Part shown: piece after piece, positions 1 to 9,071 of the stretch
Layout of the letters: each line of letters starts with the position of its first letter
Position numbering within the stretch: the first letter of the stretch is position 1
The notes under the pieces: model-generated
What the model was told of the DNA's origin: nothing
Seen by the model: the letters and a program-made list of their open reading frames with translations, nothing else
Databases searched by the model: none
Assembly: GCA_964412505.1 (NCBI GenBank)
Contig: CAYPOM010000005.1
Span: 1-64,000 of the forward strand
Reading direction: 5' to 3'
Origin: CAYLKK01 sp964412505
GTDB taxonomy: Bacteria > Pseudomonadota > Alphaproteobacteria > UBA3830 > CAYLKK01
DNA: 64,000 nucleotides
Made by a program: the position numbers and the translations under genes

Positions 1-277
1 AAACTTAGCATATTTTATATACTTATTTTTTAATTTTCGCTAAGTTTCTCATCATTCCAAAAAATTTGATAGATACTCCTCACTTCCGCAAGAAAGCTAA
101 TAAGTATGATATTTATAATTATGTATATAGTTAATCACAAAAACTATATAAACTACATCTAATTTTAATAAACAGATTATATATGTTTTTAATAAATTTC
201 TAACTTAAATCATTTAATCACAATAAAAAAATGTTCGTAACTACTTAGCTAATCTTAGTAATTCAATATACACTAAA

Positions 278-1267
278 TCACAGTTTCAAATCGTTTGTAT
301 CAATTAATCCTTTTATTGATTCATCTGATATTTCAAAACACTGTTTTTTAACAGCATCAACCAAGAATGTCCTTAACATTGCAATAGATTGGTACTCTTG
401 AATAAGAGAATCACCTGAGTGATGGCCAGTTGTATTAATAAACCTCAGAATTAGCTTGTAACAATCATGTAAAAGCATCTGCCCATACATTGCTTTTGCT
501 GTATCGCAACCATGAATTTCACATGAATATCTATCTGAATAAGCTTTATATGCATCCGAATACAAAATAATACGCTTGATACGGTTCTTAATATATTCAT
601 CTGTTCGTATATTTTGTTGTGCAAATAATATTTCTTTCAAAGGATCTAATTCTTTTTTAAACCGTCGATCTTTAAATTTGTCTCTTTCTAAAATCCCAAT
701 TATTTTTTTTGCTTTGTTACGAATAAATTCAGTTAACTGCACAATATTCCAATTAATAATCTGCATTCTTAATTTATTATTCTTATATTCTGGTTTATTA
801 GCTAATCCTTGCACAATTACTGTATCCCTACAAGCGCACGCTAACTCTAGAGCACATGTTTCAAAACAAATAGCTAAGAAAAGAAGCAACCTATGATTTT
901 TTGACCAATATTTATCAGCTATATAATCTATCGAAGCTAATAAATCAATATTCCCAGATCTTAAAATAATAGAAAATTTACCAAAATTATCCTCAATAGC
1001 ATTACCTACATTTTTCTTAAATCTATCACTATTATCATACTTCTTTGTTAGATCTTGGAATAGACTTACACTCTCAACGCCAAAGATACCTTTGAAAAAT
1101 GCATCTGCACAATATTTAACGTCATATGATAAGATATTACTATTGCCATTAATATGATTGATTTCTTCAATTTTATTATATTTAATTTGCGGCAAACCAA
1201 ACGAATATGTATTACTTAATGTTAGCGGGAACACAATTAATGTAGAAAGAAACAACAATTTATTCAT
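278..1267 (-). CDS. Secreted protein of unknown family
   Basis: I do not recognise this 329-residue protein. It opens with a clear export signal: a short basic start (MNKLLFLS), a hydrophobic core, then a polar mature part with scattered cysteines (CFETCALELACACRD in the middle) and mostly helical composition. An ATG 21 nt upstream (1288) is also in frame, but a TATAAT hexamer lies at 1295-1300 on this strand, which would put the transcript start at that upstream ATG, so I prefer 1267. It lies downstream of priA on the same strand with an 80-100 nt gap. It may be a host-facing secreted factor; that is inference from the signal peptide and lifestyle only. Confidence 0.6.
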   Translation of the reverse strand: MNKLLFLSTLIVFPLTLSNTYSFGLPQIKYNKIEEINHINGNSNILSYDVKYCADAFFKGIFGVESVSLFQDLTKKYDNSDRFKKNVGNAIEDNFGKFSIILRSGNIDLLASIDYIADKYWSKNHRLLLFLAICFETCALELACACRDTVIVQGLANKPEYKNNKLRMQIINWNIVQLTEFIRNKAKKIIGILERDKFKDRRFKKELDPLKEILFAQQNIRTDEYIKNRIKRIILYSDAYKAYSDRYSCEIHGCDTAKAMYGQMLLHDCYKLILRFINTTGHHSGDSLIQEYQSIAMLRTFLVDAVKKQCFEISDESIKGLIDTNDLKL

Positions 1268-1366
1268 ATAATGCCCAAACAAGTACATGACACTATTATA
1301 GTATCTTTTTATTAAAAGCTAGTTTACATCATTATACTTTAATTGTGAGTCCACTACTAATCAGAG

Positions 1367-3295
1367 TTAGACAAATACAATTGGATCAACATCTATCTGA
1401 ATACTAATATCACTAGGAATTTTTATTTGTTTTAATCCATCGATAATTAGATTCTGTATATTTAAATTTTTATGAGCTTTTATTAAAATACGCCATCGTG
1501 TTTTTCCTCGAATTTTCAAAATTGGAGCTGGGACAGGCCCTAATAAAATTGCAGGATCTATCCTAATCCTAGCTATCTCTTTTGCTACGACTTCAACTTT
1601 CTTTTCATTTCTACCAGATATTATAATAGCAACCATGCGAGAAAATGGTGGATTCGCATATTTTTTACGTAAATCAATTTCATCTTGATAAAATCTGTTT
1701 TGATCATAATTTTTCAATGTATCATAAATTGGATGAGCAAGTTCAAAAGTTTGAATAAAAACTTTTCCATTATTTTGCTCGCGCCCTGCCCTACCAAAAA
1801 CCTGATAAAGTAATTGATAGTTTTTTTCTAATGCTCTTATATCAGCTTGATCTAAACCGCAATCTCCATCGATTATACATACTGTTGATAAATTCTTGAA
1901 ATGATGTCCTTTTGCTAAAATTTGCGTAGAGATAATTATTTTAGCATTGCCACTTCTAATTTCCTCTAAAATAGAATCAACTTTTCCAGCTGTATCCATT
2001 GTATCAGAAGAAGCAATTATCGTATTGTACTGAGGGAAAATAGTTTTTACTTCATCATATAATTTTTCAACCCCAGCCCCGAATGTGATCATTTCACTAT
2101 CTTTACAATGGGAACAACTATTTCTGAATAGTTTTTTATAACCACAAATATGACAACATAAACACTCGTTTTTTTTATGCATAACTAGAAATGAAGAGCA
2201 ATTTGGACAGGATATTTTATTTCCACATGATTTACATAAAACTATAGGAGCAAAACCTCTTTTGTTTAAAAAGAGCATAACCTGTTCGCCATTGGCTAAA
2301 ATATTCTCAATAGCTATCTTTAATTCATTGCTAATCAAATTTCGATTGCTAGAATTCCTCATATCTATTAATTGGATTTTTGGCATACTAATGTTAGAAA
2401 ATCGATTTTCTAGTTTTGCATACGAATAGCGTGAATTTATGGCATTTACATATGATTCAATAGACGGAGTCGCTGACGCTAGTATTACTGGAATATCTAA
2501 CATATTGCCTAAAACCACAGCCATATCTCTTGCATTATATAAAATCATATCATTCTGTTTATAAGATTGATCATGTTCTTCATCAACTACAACCACCCCT
2601 AGGTTCTTAAAAGGCAAAAAAAGAGCAGATCTAGTCCCAATTACAAGGCATGCATTCTTATTATTAACATGAGTCCAAATTTGCTTTCGCATCTTTTTAG
2701 AAATGCTCGAGTTCCATATCAGAGGCTTAGACCCAATATATTTTTCGATTCTATCTATCATTTGAGCAGTAAGTGCGATTTCTGGCAGTAAAATTAAAAC
2801 CTGCTTACCAGCTCTAAGTAAATCTTGAACATGTTTTAAATAAACTTCTGTTTTCCCTGAACCAGTGACGCCATGCAACAATGTAACATTTCTATCGTTT
2901 TTTTTAATTACTCCAAGAGCACTAATTTGTTCATCTGATAACGTAATATCTTTAAATAAAAATATTTGATCATCTAAATTCTTTATATCTCTTTTTGCAT
3001 TGAAAACTGATGTTTCGCCTAAAAACATTTTCAATATATTACCCTTTGGGTTCATTGTATACCAAGCTATCCATGCTATTACCTTTAATAGCTTACAATT
3101 TAATGAGTATTTGAAAATACGAGAAATTTCTTTTAAATTATCACTATCATAATGGTCTATATTTTCGCAGACTATTCCGAGAGTCTTCTTATTCTTTATT
3201 GGTACTTCTACAATTGTTCCACACTCTATATTCTCTTCGCTAGAATATGTATATGTTGTATTAAAACGACCAATAGGCAACACATTGTATAGCAT
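1367..3295 (-). CDS. priA: Primosomal protein N' (PriA helicase)
   Basis: PriA is the superfamily 2 DNA helicase that reloads the replisome at stalled forks. The 642-residue product has Walker A GVTGSGKT at residues 142-149, the DEEH box in VVVDEEHDQS, and a run of paired cysteines (CKSCGNKISCPNC, then CCHICGYK and CSHCKD) that forms the family's two-zinc module inserted in the helicase core. The late helicase motif is visible as QVFGRAGRE. It is shorter than the E. coli protein (about 730 residues), mainly in the N-terminal DNA-binding part, which fits a reduced genome. It follows dsbB on the same strand after 18 nt. Assignment is secure. Confidence 0.96.
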   Translation of the reverse strand: MLYNVLPIGRFNTTYTYSSEENIECGTIVEVPIKNKKTLGIVCENIDHYDSDNLKEISRIFKYSLNCKLLKVIAWIAWYTMNPKGNILKMFLGETSVFNAKRDIKNLDDQIFLFKDITLSDEQISALGVIKKNDRNVTLLHGVTGSGKTEVYLKHVQDLLRAGKQVLILLPEIALTAQMIDRIEKYIGSKPLIWNSSISKKMRKQIWTHVNNKNACLVIGTRSALFLPFKNLGVVVVDEEHDQSYKQNDMILYNARDMAVVLGNMLDIPVILASATPSIESYVNAINSRYSYAKLENRFSNISMPKIQLIDMRNSSNRNLISNELKIAIENILANGEQVMLFLNKRGFAPIVLCKSCGNKISCPNCSSFLVMHKKNECLCCHICGYKKLFRNSCSHCKDSEMITFGAGVEKLYDEVKTIFPQYNTIIASSDTMDTAGKVDSILEEIRSGNAKIIISTQILAKGHHFKNLSTVCIIDGDCGLDQADIRALEKNYQLLYQVFGRAGREQNNGKVFIQTFELAHPIYDTLKNYDQNRFYQDEIDLRKKYANPPFSRMVAIIISGRNEKKVEVVAKEIARIRIDPAILLGPVPAPILKIRGKTRWRILIKAHKNLNIQNLIIDGLKQIKIPSDISIQIDVDPIVFV

Positions 3296-3313
3296 TTTAT
3301 ATTGTAATTTAAT

Positions 3314-3856
3314 TCAAAAAAATTTTTTCTCTCTGAAAAACAATACCATACAAATATATATAAAACCAGATATACTTCCTAAAGCACTAAAGAAAGAAAT
3401 AGGTAATCCCAAAACAGTTGGACCAAGCTCTTTACAGCTTCTTGATATGTAGGGTCTAGATTCTAACATTTCTTTTAGCTCATCTAAACTTTTTGATGCA
3501 TACGATGCATCTATCGAACAGAATTGAGGTTCTGGAAAAATTCCAAACTGTATAAGTAATTGATACGTAGCTATAGCGGAACATACAATCAAACTGACTC
3601 CGCCAGCTACATATAAAGCTTTCCAGACGCTATTAGACAGTGCATAGAAATAATATGAAACACCAAACAATGCGAGTACTAAAAAATAAGTTACCCTTTG
3701 CATAAAACACAGCTTACATGGAGTAAAACCGAAAATGCTTTGAGAAACCAACGAAAAGAATAACCCGATGCCCACAACTATACACATTAAGAGCATTGAT
3801 GTTTTTACCCTAAATAATATCCGTATAAAATTTCTAATTTTGGGTTGTAACATCAT
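3314..3856 (-). CDS. dsbB: Disulfide bond formation protein B
   Basis: DsbB is an inner-membrane protein that reoxidises periplasmic DsbA and passes electrons to quinone. The 180-residue product has four hydrophobic segments, the first periplasmic cysteine pair in PCKLCFMQR and the second pair as the cysteines of QFCSID and SRSCKEL, which is the family's layout. An SD-like GGAG lies about 10 nt before the chosen ATG; a second ATG follows directly. It sits 15 nt after the YqaA-type gene and 18 nt before priA, so the three are probably one transcript. DsbA is not in the window; a DsbD/ScsB homologue lies at 24.2-25.8 kb. Confidence 0.93.
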   Translation of the reverse strand: MMLQPKIRNFIRILFRVKTSMLLMCIVVGIGLFFSLVSQSIFGFTPCKLCFMQRVTYFLVLALFGVSYYFYALSNSVWKALYVAGGVSLIVCSAIATYQLLIQFGIFPEPQFCSIDASYASKSLDELKEMLESRPYISRSCKELGPTVLGLPISFFSALGSISGFIYICMVLFFREKKFF

Positions 3857-3871
3857 ATTTTGTATTCTCCT

Positions 3872-4462
3872 TTATATCTTCATATTGAAGACTAACCAAA
3901 TAGCTATCATTATCGAAAGCAATATGATTGTACAGAATAATCCTTTATTTTTTTCTAATAAATCTAAAATATTTTGTCCAAATTTTTTTCCTAAGAATGC
4001 AACGATAAAAAATCTAATAAATCTAGATATAAATGATGCGAATATGAACGTAATAAAATCTATTTTTAAAAAGCCACATACAATCGCAAGAATTTTATAA
4101 GGGATAGGAGTAAATGCTTTCGCCATAATAACTAAAAAAGCAATTTGATTAATTCTAGGATCTATATTATTAATAGCGTTAGTATATCCATAAAATTCAA
4201 GTATACACTGACCGACTGTACTGAATAACACACCACCTAGCAAATAGCCTATACTTCCACCACATATAGACGATATAGAACAAATTATTGTATAGAATAA
4301 GGCTTTTGCTCTATTCAATGTAACCATTATTGCTAATATTGGATCTGGAAAGATAGGAGAGAAAAACCCTTCGCAAAAAGCAATTAAACTTAACCACCAA
4401 ACAGCGTGCTTGGATTTTGCTTTTTCAATTACACTATTATATATAGTTTCAAATAGGCTCAT
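3872..4462 (-). CDS. YqaA/SNARE-associated (DedA-like) membrane protein
   Basis: This 196-residue integral membrane protein fits the YqaA branch of the SNARE-associated/DedA superfamily: an N-terminal cytoplasmic stretch, the segment SPIFPDPILAIMVTLNR that matches the conserved re-entrant region, a glycine-rich helix (GGSIGYLLGG) and a KAFTPIPYKI motif of the type conserved in these proteins. DedA/VTT relatives are linked to lipid translocation and membrane homeostasis; the exact substrate of this branch is not settled. It begins just after the ndk terminator and runs into dsbB. Confidence 0.8.
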   Translation of the reverse strand: MSLFETIYNSVIEKAKSKHAVWWLSLIAFCEGFFSPIFPDPILAIMVTLNRAKALFYTIICSISSICGGSIGYLLGGVLFSTVGQCILEFYGYTNAINNIDPRINQIAFLVIMAKAFTPIPYKILAIVCGFLKIDFITFIFASFISRFIRFFIVAFLGKKFGQNILDLLEKNKGLFCTIILLSIMIAIWLVFNMKI

Positions 4463-4471
4463 TTTTCACAC

Positions 4472-4501
4472 AAAAAAAAGCGCGTAATACATTATACGCG
4501 C
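4472..4501 (-). terminator. Rho-independent terminator after ndk
   Basis: On the minus strand a 7-bp GC-rich stem GCGCGTA/TACGCGC with an 8-nt loop (4480-4501) is followed by eight T residues (4472-4479). It lies 18 nt after the ndk stop codon and 10 nt before the next gene on this strand, so it probably ends the pepA-holC-ndk transcript. Confidence 0.88.
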
Positions 4502-4519
4502 TTATACAAGGAAATACGA

Positions 4520-4942
4520 TTATTTTATAATTTCTATTTGAGCAAAAAAGAACGCTATTTCACGAGCAGCGCTTTCAACGCTATCAGAACCATGTACAGA
4601 ATTATGCTCTATACTTTGCCCAAACTCACGACGAATAGTTCCTATATCTGCATTTGCTGGATTCGTAGCTCCCATAACTTTTCTATTTAAGTTTACAGCA
4701 TCTTCACCTTCTAGAACTTGTACAACGACAGGTCCAGATGCCATATATTCGCATAAACTTTCATAGAATGGACGACTTTCATGCTCGATATAGAACTGCA
4801 TTGCTTGAGCTTTTGATATGCTAATCATTTTTTGAGCGATAATTTTCAAACCAGATTCTTCTAATTTCGCATTTACAGAACCTATTAAATTCCTTGATAC
4901 TGCATCCGGCTTAATAATCGATAGAGTCTTTTCTAAAGCCAT
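4520..4942 (-). CDS. ndk: Nucleoside diphosphate kinase
   Basis: Ndk balances nucleoside triphosphate pools by moving the gamma phosphate through a phosphohistidine. The 140-residue product starts MALEKTLSIIKPDAV and carries the active-site histidine in NSVHGSDS near the C-terminus, together with the NPANADIGTIR segment typical of the family. A longer reading from an upstream GTG exists, but an SD-like GGAG lies directly before the ATG at 4942 and the shorter form has the family's normal length. It follows holC by 18 nt and ends at a strong terminator. The pepA-holC-ndk order is common in alphaproteobacteria. Confidence 0.97.
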   Translation of the reverse strand: MALEKTLSIIKPDAVSRNLIGSVNAKLEESGLKIIAQKMISISKAQAMQFYIEHESRPFYESLCEYMASGPVVVQVLEGEDAVNLNRKVMGATNPANADIGTIRREFGQSIEHNSVHGSDSVESAAREIAFFFAQIEIIK

Positions 4943-4960
4943 TTTTATCTCCACATTGAA

Positions 4961-5401
4961 TTATACAACTTCGCTCCACCCTTTTGGAGTCTGTTCCCAA
5001 TAGTTTACATTTTGTTCATTTTTTTTCAAGTCTGAAAAACATAATTCTGCATTTTTTTTAAACTTTTCTTGAAAAATTAGTATTATACGCTCGAAATTAT
5101 TAACATGCCATAAATCTAATCCGAAGCTATTTACTAACATAAGGATATTTGCATTATTTATATTCTCAGCCTTTTGAGTTAACAATACGATTTGCTCATT
5201 GGCATATTGAGAATCATCCTTTGCATGTGGAATAAACGAATTTGTTGAAAAAGTCCACATGACATCATCTAGAACACTTAGAAAAGACGCATCTTCACAA
5301 TACACTATCGTTCGTTTGCCGAGCGAACATATTTTATCAACTAAACGAGCGATAGTATTTTCAAACGAAGTTTCACCAGATAAGTAAAAATTATAATCCA
5401 T
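4961..5401 (-). CDS. holC: DNA polymerase III chi subunit
   Basis: Chi is a clamp-loader accessory subunit that contacts SSB and helps hand over primers. The 146-residue product reads as a divergent HolC: MDYNFYLSG at the start, the internal RTIVYCEDASFL strand-helix, and HAKDDSQYANEQIVL in the middle where the family has a conserved H..G....PI-like segment. The gene is coupled to pepA: a GTG at 5407 overlaps the pepA stop as GTGA and an ATG follows at 5401, so translation may restart there. The psi partner is not in the window and is often absent in alphaproteobacteria. Confidence 0.85.
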   Translation of the reverse strand: MDYNFYLSGETSFENTIARLVDKICSLGKRTIVYCEDASFLSVLDDVMWTFSTNSFIPHAKDDSQYANEQIVLLTQKAENINNANILMLVNSFGLDLWHVNNFERIILIFQEKFKKNAELCFSDLKKNEQNVNYWEQTPKGWSEVV

Positions 5402-5403
5402 TA

Positions 5404-7083
5404 TCACTTAGGCGCATTCTTATCTGTTTTTGCTTGAGTAGTTGATACGTCAGCTGCTGGTTTGTCCGCTCCCTTAGCTGCAGAAGCGGCAGGAGCTGCC
5501 GCAGCAGCTTCTTTCTTCACAGCAGAGCTCGCGTTACTTTGTGCGGCAGAATTAGCCATTTGTTTAGATTGTTGCTTAGCAGCAGAATCTCCACCACTTG
5601 AACAAGTATTATCAAAATTCTCTAAAAATTGATAGAGTAATCTCACTCCAAAACCAGTAGCGCCAACATTAACTGTATCTAAATTTCTAGATATGCTTTC
5701 TACTCCTGCGATATCAAGATGAGCCCATTCAACATCATTTACAAATTTCTTCAGGAAATGAGCTGCTGTGATACTTCCAGCTTTCACGCCTGGTGACGTT
5801 ATATTCTTCAAATCAGCAATTGATGACTCTATAGTAGAATCGTAATAATCGTTCATAGGCAAACGCCATAATTTTTCACCGCTACACTGTCCAGCTTTTT
5901 CAAGCATTTCACTTAACTTGTCAGAATTAGAAAAAAGACCTGCATATTCATCCCCCAAACAATACAGTATAGCCCCAGTTAAAGTTGCTAAATCTACCAT
6001 ATACATAGGTTTGAATCTATCTTGCGTATACCATAAAGCATCTGCCAATGTTAACCTTCCCTCTGCATCTGTATTCAGAACTTCTATAGTTTGTCCTGAC
6101 ATTGATGTAACTATATCGCCAGATTTTTGTGCTTTTCCAGACGGCATATTCTCTACCAACCCAGTTACACACACTATATTCTTCTTACATTGATTTAATG
6201 CGACTGCTTTCATTAAGCCAACTACAGATGCAGCTCCTGCCATGTCACCTTTCATACCTTCCATATGCGGATATGTCTTTATATCTAACCCACCACTATC
6301 GAATGTCACACCTTTACCTACAAATGCAATTGGCGCATCATTTTCATTTCCTCCATTCCATTGCATAACAACAAATTTTGGGGAATTCTCACTACCCTGA
6401 GCGACTCCTAACAATGCACCCATCCCTAGATGATTCATCTCAGCTTCATCTAGAACCTCAACTTTTACCCCCAACGGCAAAAGTTCATTCATTATTCTAT
6501 CTGCAAAGCTAGATGGCGTTAGTAAATTAGCTGGCTCTGATACTAGTTCTCTAGCCGTGAATACAGCAGACACTACATTAGTTAAAGATGACCACTTTTT
6601 AGACGAAGAATCTATGTCCGCTGAACAAGCCTTTATATGCTGCAATTTACAATCTTTTTTAGTAGTTTTATACTTATCGAACTTCCATGTTTTTAATACA
6701 GCGCCATAACATAATCTAGCGGGAATATCATCGCATTCATTCGATAAAATACCATCACAACAAATAAATAATGATTCACAATGAGATGGCATACACGTTA
6801 TTATTTTCCCACCAAGATCTTCGACAGTTTTTTGAGATAACCCTTTTTCACCAACACAAAGTACTATTACACATTTTATCTCATCTGTAGGTGAAAGAAT
6901 TTTTATACTCTCCCCGAATTTTCCCTTCATCCCAGAATGTTTTAATGCCCTACTTATAAATGAATTATTCTTAGAATCTAAATCAACCGCCGTTTTACCA
7001 ATAATTTCCAAATTACTAGAAACGAACACAACTATACAATCAGAACATTCAAACGCACGCAAATAGGACACATTCAAACACAT
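5404..7083 (-). CDS. pepA: Leucyl aminopeptidase (cytosol aminopeptidase) with Ala-rich tail
   Basis: A di-metal M17 aminopeptidase that removes N-terminal residues from peptides. The signature NTDAEGRL is at about residue 337, preceded by the metal-binding stretch VGKGVTFDSGGLDIK and the MKGDMAGAA loop. The catalytic part ends near residue 495 (GVRLLYQFLENF). About 60 further residues rich in Ala, Lys, Ser and Gln follow (for example KKEAAAAAPAASAAKGADKP), which I do not know from the family; their codons are visibly richer in G and C than the neighbouring sequence. The gene leads pepA-holC-ndk, whose transcript probably ends at 4472. Confidence 0.95.
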   Translation of the reverse strand: MCLNVSYLRAFECSDCIVVFVSSNLEIIGKTAVDLDSKNNSFISRALKHSGMKGKFGESIKILSPTDEIKCVIVLCVGEKGLSQKTVEDLGGKIITCMPSHCESLFICCDGILSNECDDIPARLCYGAVLKTWKFDKYKTTKKDCKLQHIKACSADIDSSSKKWSSLTNVVSAVFTARELVSEPANLLTPSSFADRIMNELLPLGVKVEVLDEAEMNHLGMGALLGVAQGSENSPKFVVMQWNGGNENDAPIAFVGKGVTFDSGGLDIKTYPHMEGMKGDMAGAASVVGLMKAVALNQCKKNIVCVTGLVENMPSGKAQKSGDIVTSMSGQTIEVLNTDAEGRLTLADALWYTQDRFKPMYMVDLATLTGAILYCLGDEYAGLFSNSDKLSEMLEKAGQCSGEKLWRLPMNDYYDSTIESSIADLKNITSPGVKAGSITAAHFLKKFVNDVEWAHLDIAGVESISRNLDTVNVGATGFGVRLLYQFLENFDNTCSSGGDSAAKQQSKQMANSAAQSNASSAVKKEAAAAAPAASAAKGADKPAADVSTTQAKTDKNAPK

Positions 7084-7159
7084 ATATCACCCAATAAAAT
7101 TTTAAAAAACATTTAACAGATATTATATACAATAATATAGAAAAACAAAGGATTTTTAT

Positions 7160-7187
7160 AAAAACACGCCAATTTTAAAAACTGGCG
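7160..7187 (-). terminator. Probable Rho-independent terminator
   Basis: On the minus strand CGCCAGTTTT pairs with AAAATTGGCG (10 positions, one mismatch) in a tight hairpin, followed by a short T tract (7160-7164). It lies 33 nt after the stop codon of the small membrane protein gene and ends the valS-to-small-protein run before pepA begins. Confidence 0.7.
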
Positions 7188-7219
7188 CAATTTCACAATA
7201 AAACAAAGCTTTTACAAAA

Positions 7220-7426
7220 TTATAAAAGAAACGCTATTACCAAAATAAGAATATACAAACATCCCATTTTTACTAGCTCATCTCTTGTAAAACAACTTTC
7301 ACCCAACCTATACTTTTTTTCTCCATGTTCAGAAGCTCCACATGAAGATTGTTGCTCAGAATTTTTTAAGTTTTTACAAGAACTTGCATTTTCTTCCGTT
7401 TTAACAATATTGTCAGCCTTACTCAT
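7220..7426 (-). CDS. Small tail-anchored membrane protein, unknown
   Basis: A 68-residue protein with a polar, serine- and cysteine-containing N-terminal half and a single C-terminal hydrophobic segment (LYILILVIAFLL) that runs to the last residue, the layout of a tail-anchored protein. An alternative start seven codons upstream (7447) would give 75 residues; neither has a strong SD. It follows the YggU gene by about 50 nt on the same strand and is followed by a terminator, which supports a real gene. No family recognised. Confidence 0.5.
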   Translation of the reverse strand: MSKADNIVKTEENASSCKNLKNSEQQSSCGASEHGEKKYRLGESCFTRDELVKMGCLYILILVIAFLL

Positions 7427-7476
7427 AACAGCACCACTTAGAAACATTTACATAGTAAATTTCTATCAAAAACGCA

Positions 7477-7773
7477 TTAAGATAACGTTAATTTCTCAAC
7501 AACATCGTTAATATCTAATAGAATAGCTAAATTCTTCTTTTGACTTTTCTCGCCATATACAACTGAAATCTTCGTTTTCGCAATTCCTAAAAGCTTAGAA
7601 AAAAGTTTTATTATCTCTGCATTTGCTTTTCCATTTTCTGGAGCAGCCGTTACAAATACTTTAATCCTATCTCCTATTAAATCGCCTATTTTTGATCTTG
7701 ACGATTTTGGAATCACTTTGATTTTAACTAATGTTGAATCACCATGATTTTCACATGCAATTTCATACTTCAT
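7477..7773 (-). CDS. YggU/DUF167 family protein
   Basis: A 98-residue protein of the UPF0235 (YggU, DUF167) family. The family signature is visible as IKVIPKSSRSKIGD followed by DRIKVFVTAAPENGKAN and a helical C-terminal half with KLLGIAKTKISVVYGEKS. The biochemical role of the family is unknown; it is a small alpha/beta fold found widely in bacteria and eukaryotes. Its start overlaps the stop of the APC permease gene by 4 nt (ATGA), so the two are translationally coupled. Confidence 0.9.
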   Translation of the reverse strand: MKYEIACENHGDSTLVKIKVIPKSSRSKIGDLIGDRIKVFVTAAPENGKANAEIIKLFSKLLGIAKTKISVVYGEKSQKKNLAILLDINDVVEKLTLS

Positions 7774-9062
7774 TTATCTGCCTTATTTGAAAAAGCATAA
7801 AAAACGGTAATCAGTAAAAATGCCAACATACCATATGAAATTATATTCTTACCAGCGCCATATATAGCGAAAAAACTATAAAAAAACGCAACAGATGTAA
7901 TTACTCCAATAAAAACATTTTCTTTTTTAGAAAAAGTTGATGATTTTTTAAATGCGATACAAATTACTGCGACAACACAATAAAAATATGGAACTACCAT
8001 AGCAAAAACAGAGAGATCTATTAATGTTTCAATTTGATTAGACAAAGATCCACTATATGATGCAATAAATAATATTGACATCAAGATGCTTCCTATCAAT
8101 ACACCTATCGGAGCCCCATGCGAATTTTTTCTTAGAAACAAAGAAGGGAAAAGGCCATTTTTAGCAGCAGAATATGGCACTTGTCCATGAATCAAAATCC
8201 AGCCATTTAAAGAACCGACTAATCCTACTAGACCTGTCACCATCATAAACTTCTCGCCTAGTTCTCCACAAATATACTTAGCAGCATCTACGTATGGAGC
8301 TTTAGAACTTAACAATACACTTTCTGGTAAAACTCCATAAATAACAATCGCACCAATTATATAGATAGATGCAGTAATAATTACTCCAAGAATAGTCGAC
8401 AACGGAATATTCTTTTTAGGATTCTCTATAGCGCCAGACGGAACTGTAGCAGATTCAAGACCAATAAATGCCCACAGCAATGGTTGTGTCATAGATAAAA
8501 ACGATAGATTTTTCACTAAATCAAAATTAGCTGGCTTAAAAGCCATAGAGCTATCAAAATAAAAAATACCGACTAATGCAAATAGAATTAATGGTACAAT
8601 TTTTACAAAAAGAATAATTAAACTAACGGTTGTTGATTCACTAATTCCACGCATGTTTACTGCTGTAAATATCCAAATCATCAATAAACCTAATGCTATT
8701 GAAATAACTCCACTTTCAGCTACACTTGGACAAAATACAGATAAATAATTTAGTGCTCCAATAATTAAAGACGCACTACCACACCATGTACTGAACCAGT
8801 ATCCCCAAGAGATTTGAAATCCAATAAAATCTCCAAAGACATGTCTCACGTAAGCATATGGTCCACCTGAATTAGGAACCCATTCGCTAAGTTTGCAAAA
8901 GCATAAAGCTAATGCAAGAGCACCAATAGTCGTTATCACCCACCCTATTAAAGCTAATGAACCGAACGGAGCTAATAAAGCGGGAGTCAACAAAGCCCCT
9001 GAACCTATCATATTACTAGCGACGAGTGCCGTAGCTTTACTTAAACCAATTTTTGCTTTCAT
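7770..9062 (-). CDS. APC-superfamily amino acid permease/antiporter
   Basis: A 430-residue permease with about 12 hydrophobic segments. The first helix carries ASNMIGSGALLTPA, the unwound glycine-rich substrate site of APC transporters, and the pattern continues with PNSGGPYAYVRHVFGDFIGF. It resembles the basic amino acid/polyamine antiporter branch (AdiC/PotE/YjeM-like), but I cannot name the substrate from sequence. In an intracellular bacterium it is likely to import or exchange host amino acids. It lies 9 nt downstream of valS and overlaps the YggU gene by 4 nt, forming one transcription unit. Confidence 0.88.
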   Translation of the reverse strand: MKAKIGLSKATALVASNMIGSGALLTPALLAPFGSLALIGWVITTIGALALALCFCKLSEWVPNSGGPYAYVRHVFGDFIGFQISWGYWFSTWCGSASLIIGALNYLSVFCPSVAESGVISIALGLLMIWIFTAVNMRGISESTTVSLIILFVKIVPLILFALVGIFYFDSSMAFKPANFDLVKNLSFLSMTQPLLWAFIGLESATVPSGAIENPKKNIPLSTILGVIITASIYIIGAIVIYGVLPESVLLSSKAPYVDAAKYICGELGEKFMMVTGLVGLVGSLNGWILIHGQVPYSAAKNGLFPSLFLRKNSHGAPIGVLIGSILMSILFIASYSGSLSNQIETLIDLSVFAMVVPYFYCVVAVICIAFKKSSTFSKKENVFIGVITSVAFFYSFFAIYGAGKNIISYGMLAFLLITVFYAFSNKADK

Positions 9063-9071
9063 ATAATATGA

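Noticed and set aside
1..277. RNA gene or coding fragment at the left edge
   Set aside because: The stretch is AT-rich with no stable hairpin, no open frame of note and no tRNA-like T-arm.
576..896. Plus-strand frame inside the first secreted orphan
   Set aside because: No ribosome binding site and a composition typical of antisense of a lysine-rich helical gene.
5918..6368. Open frames on the plus strand inside pepA
   Set aside because: They overlap the conserved M17 catalytic domain on the other strand and lack ribosome binding sites and family features.
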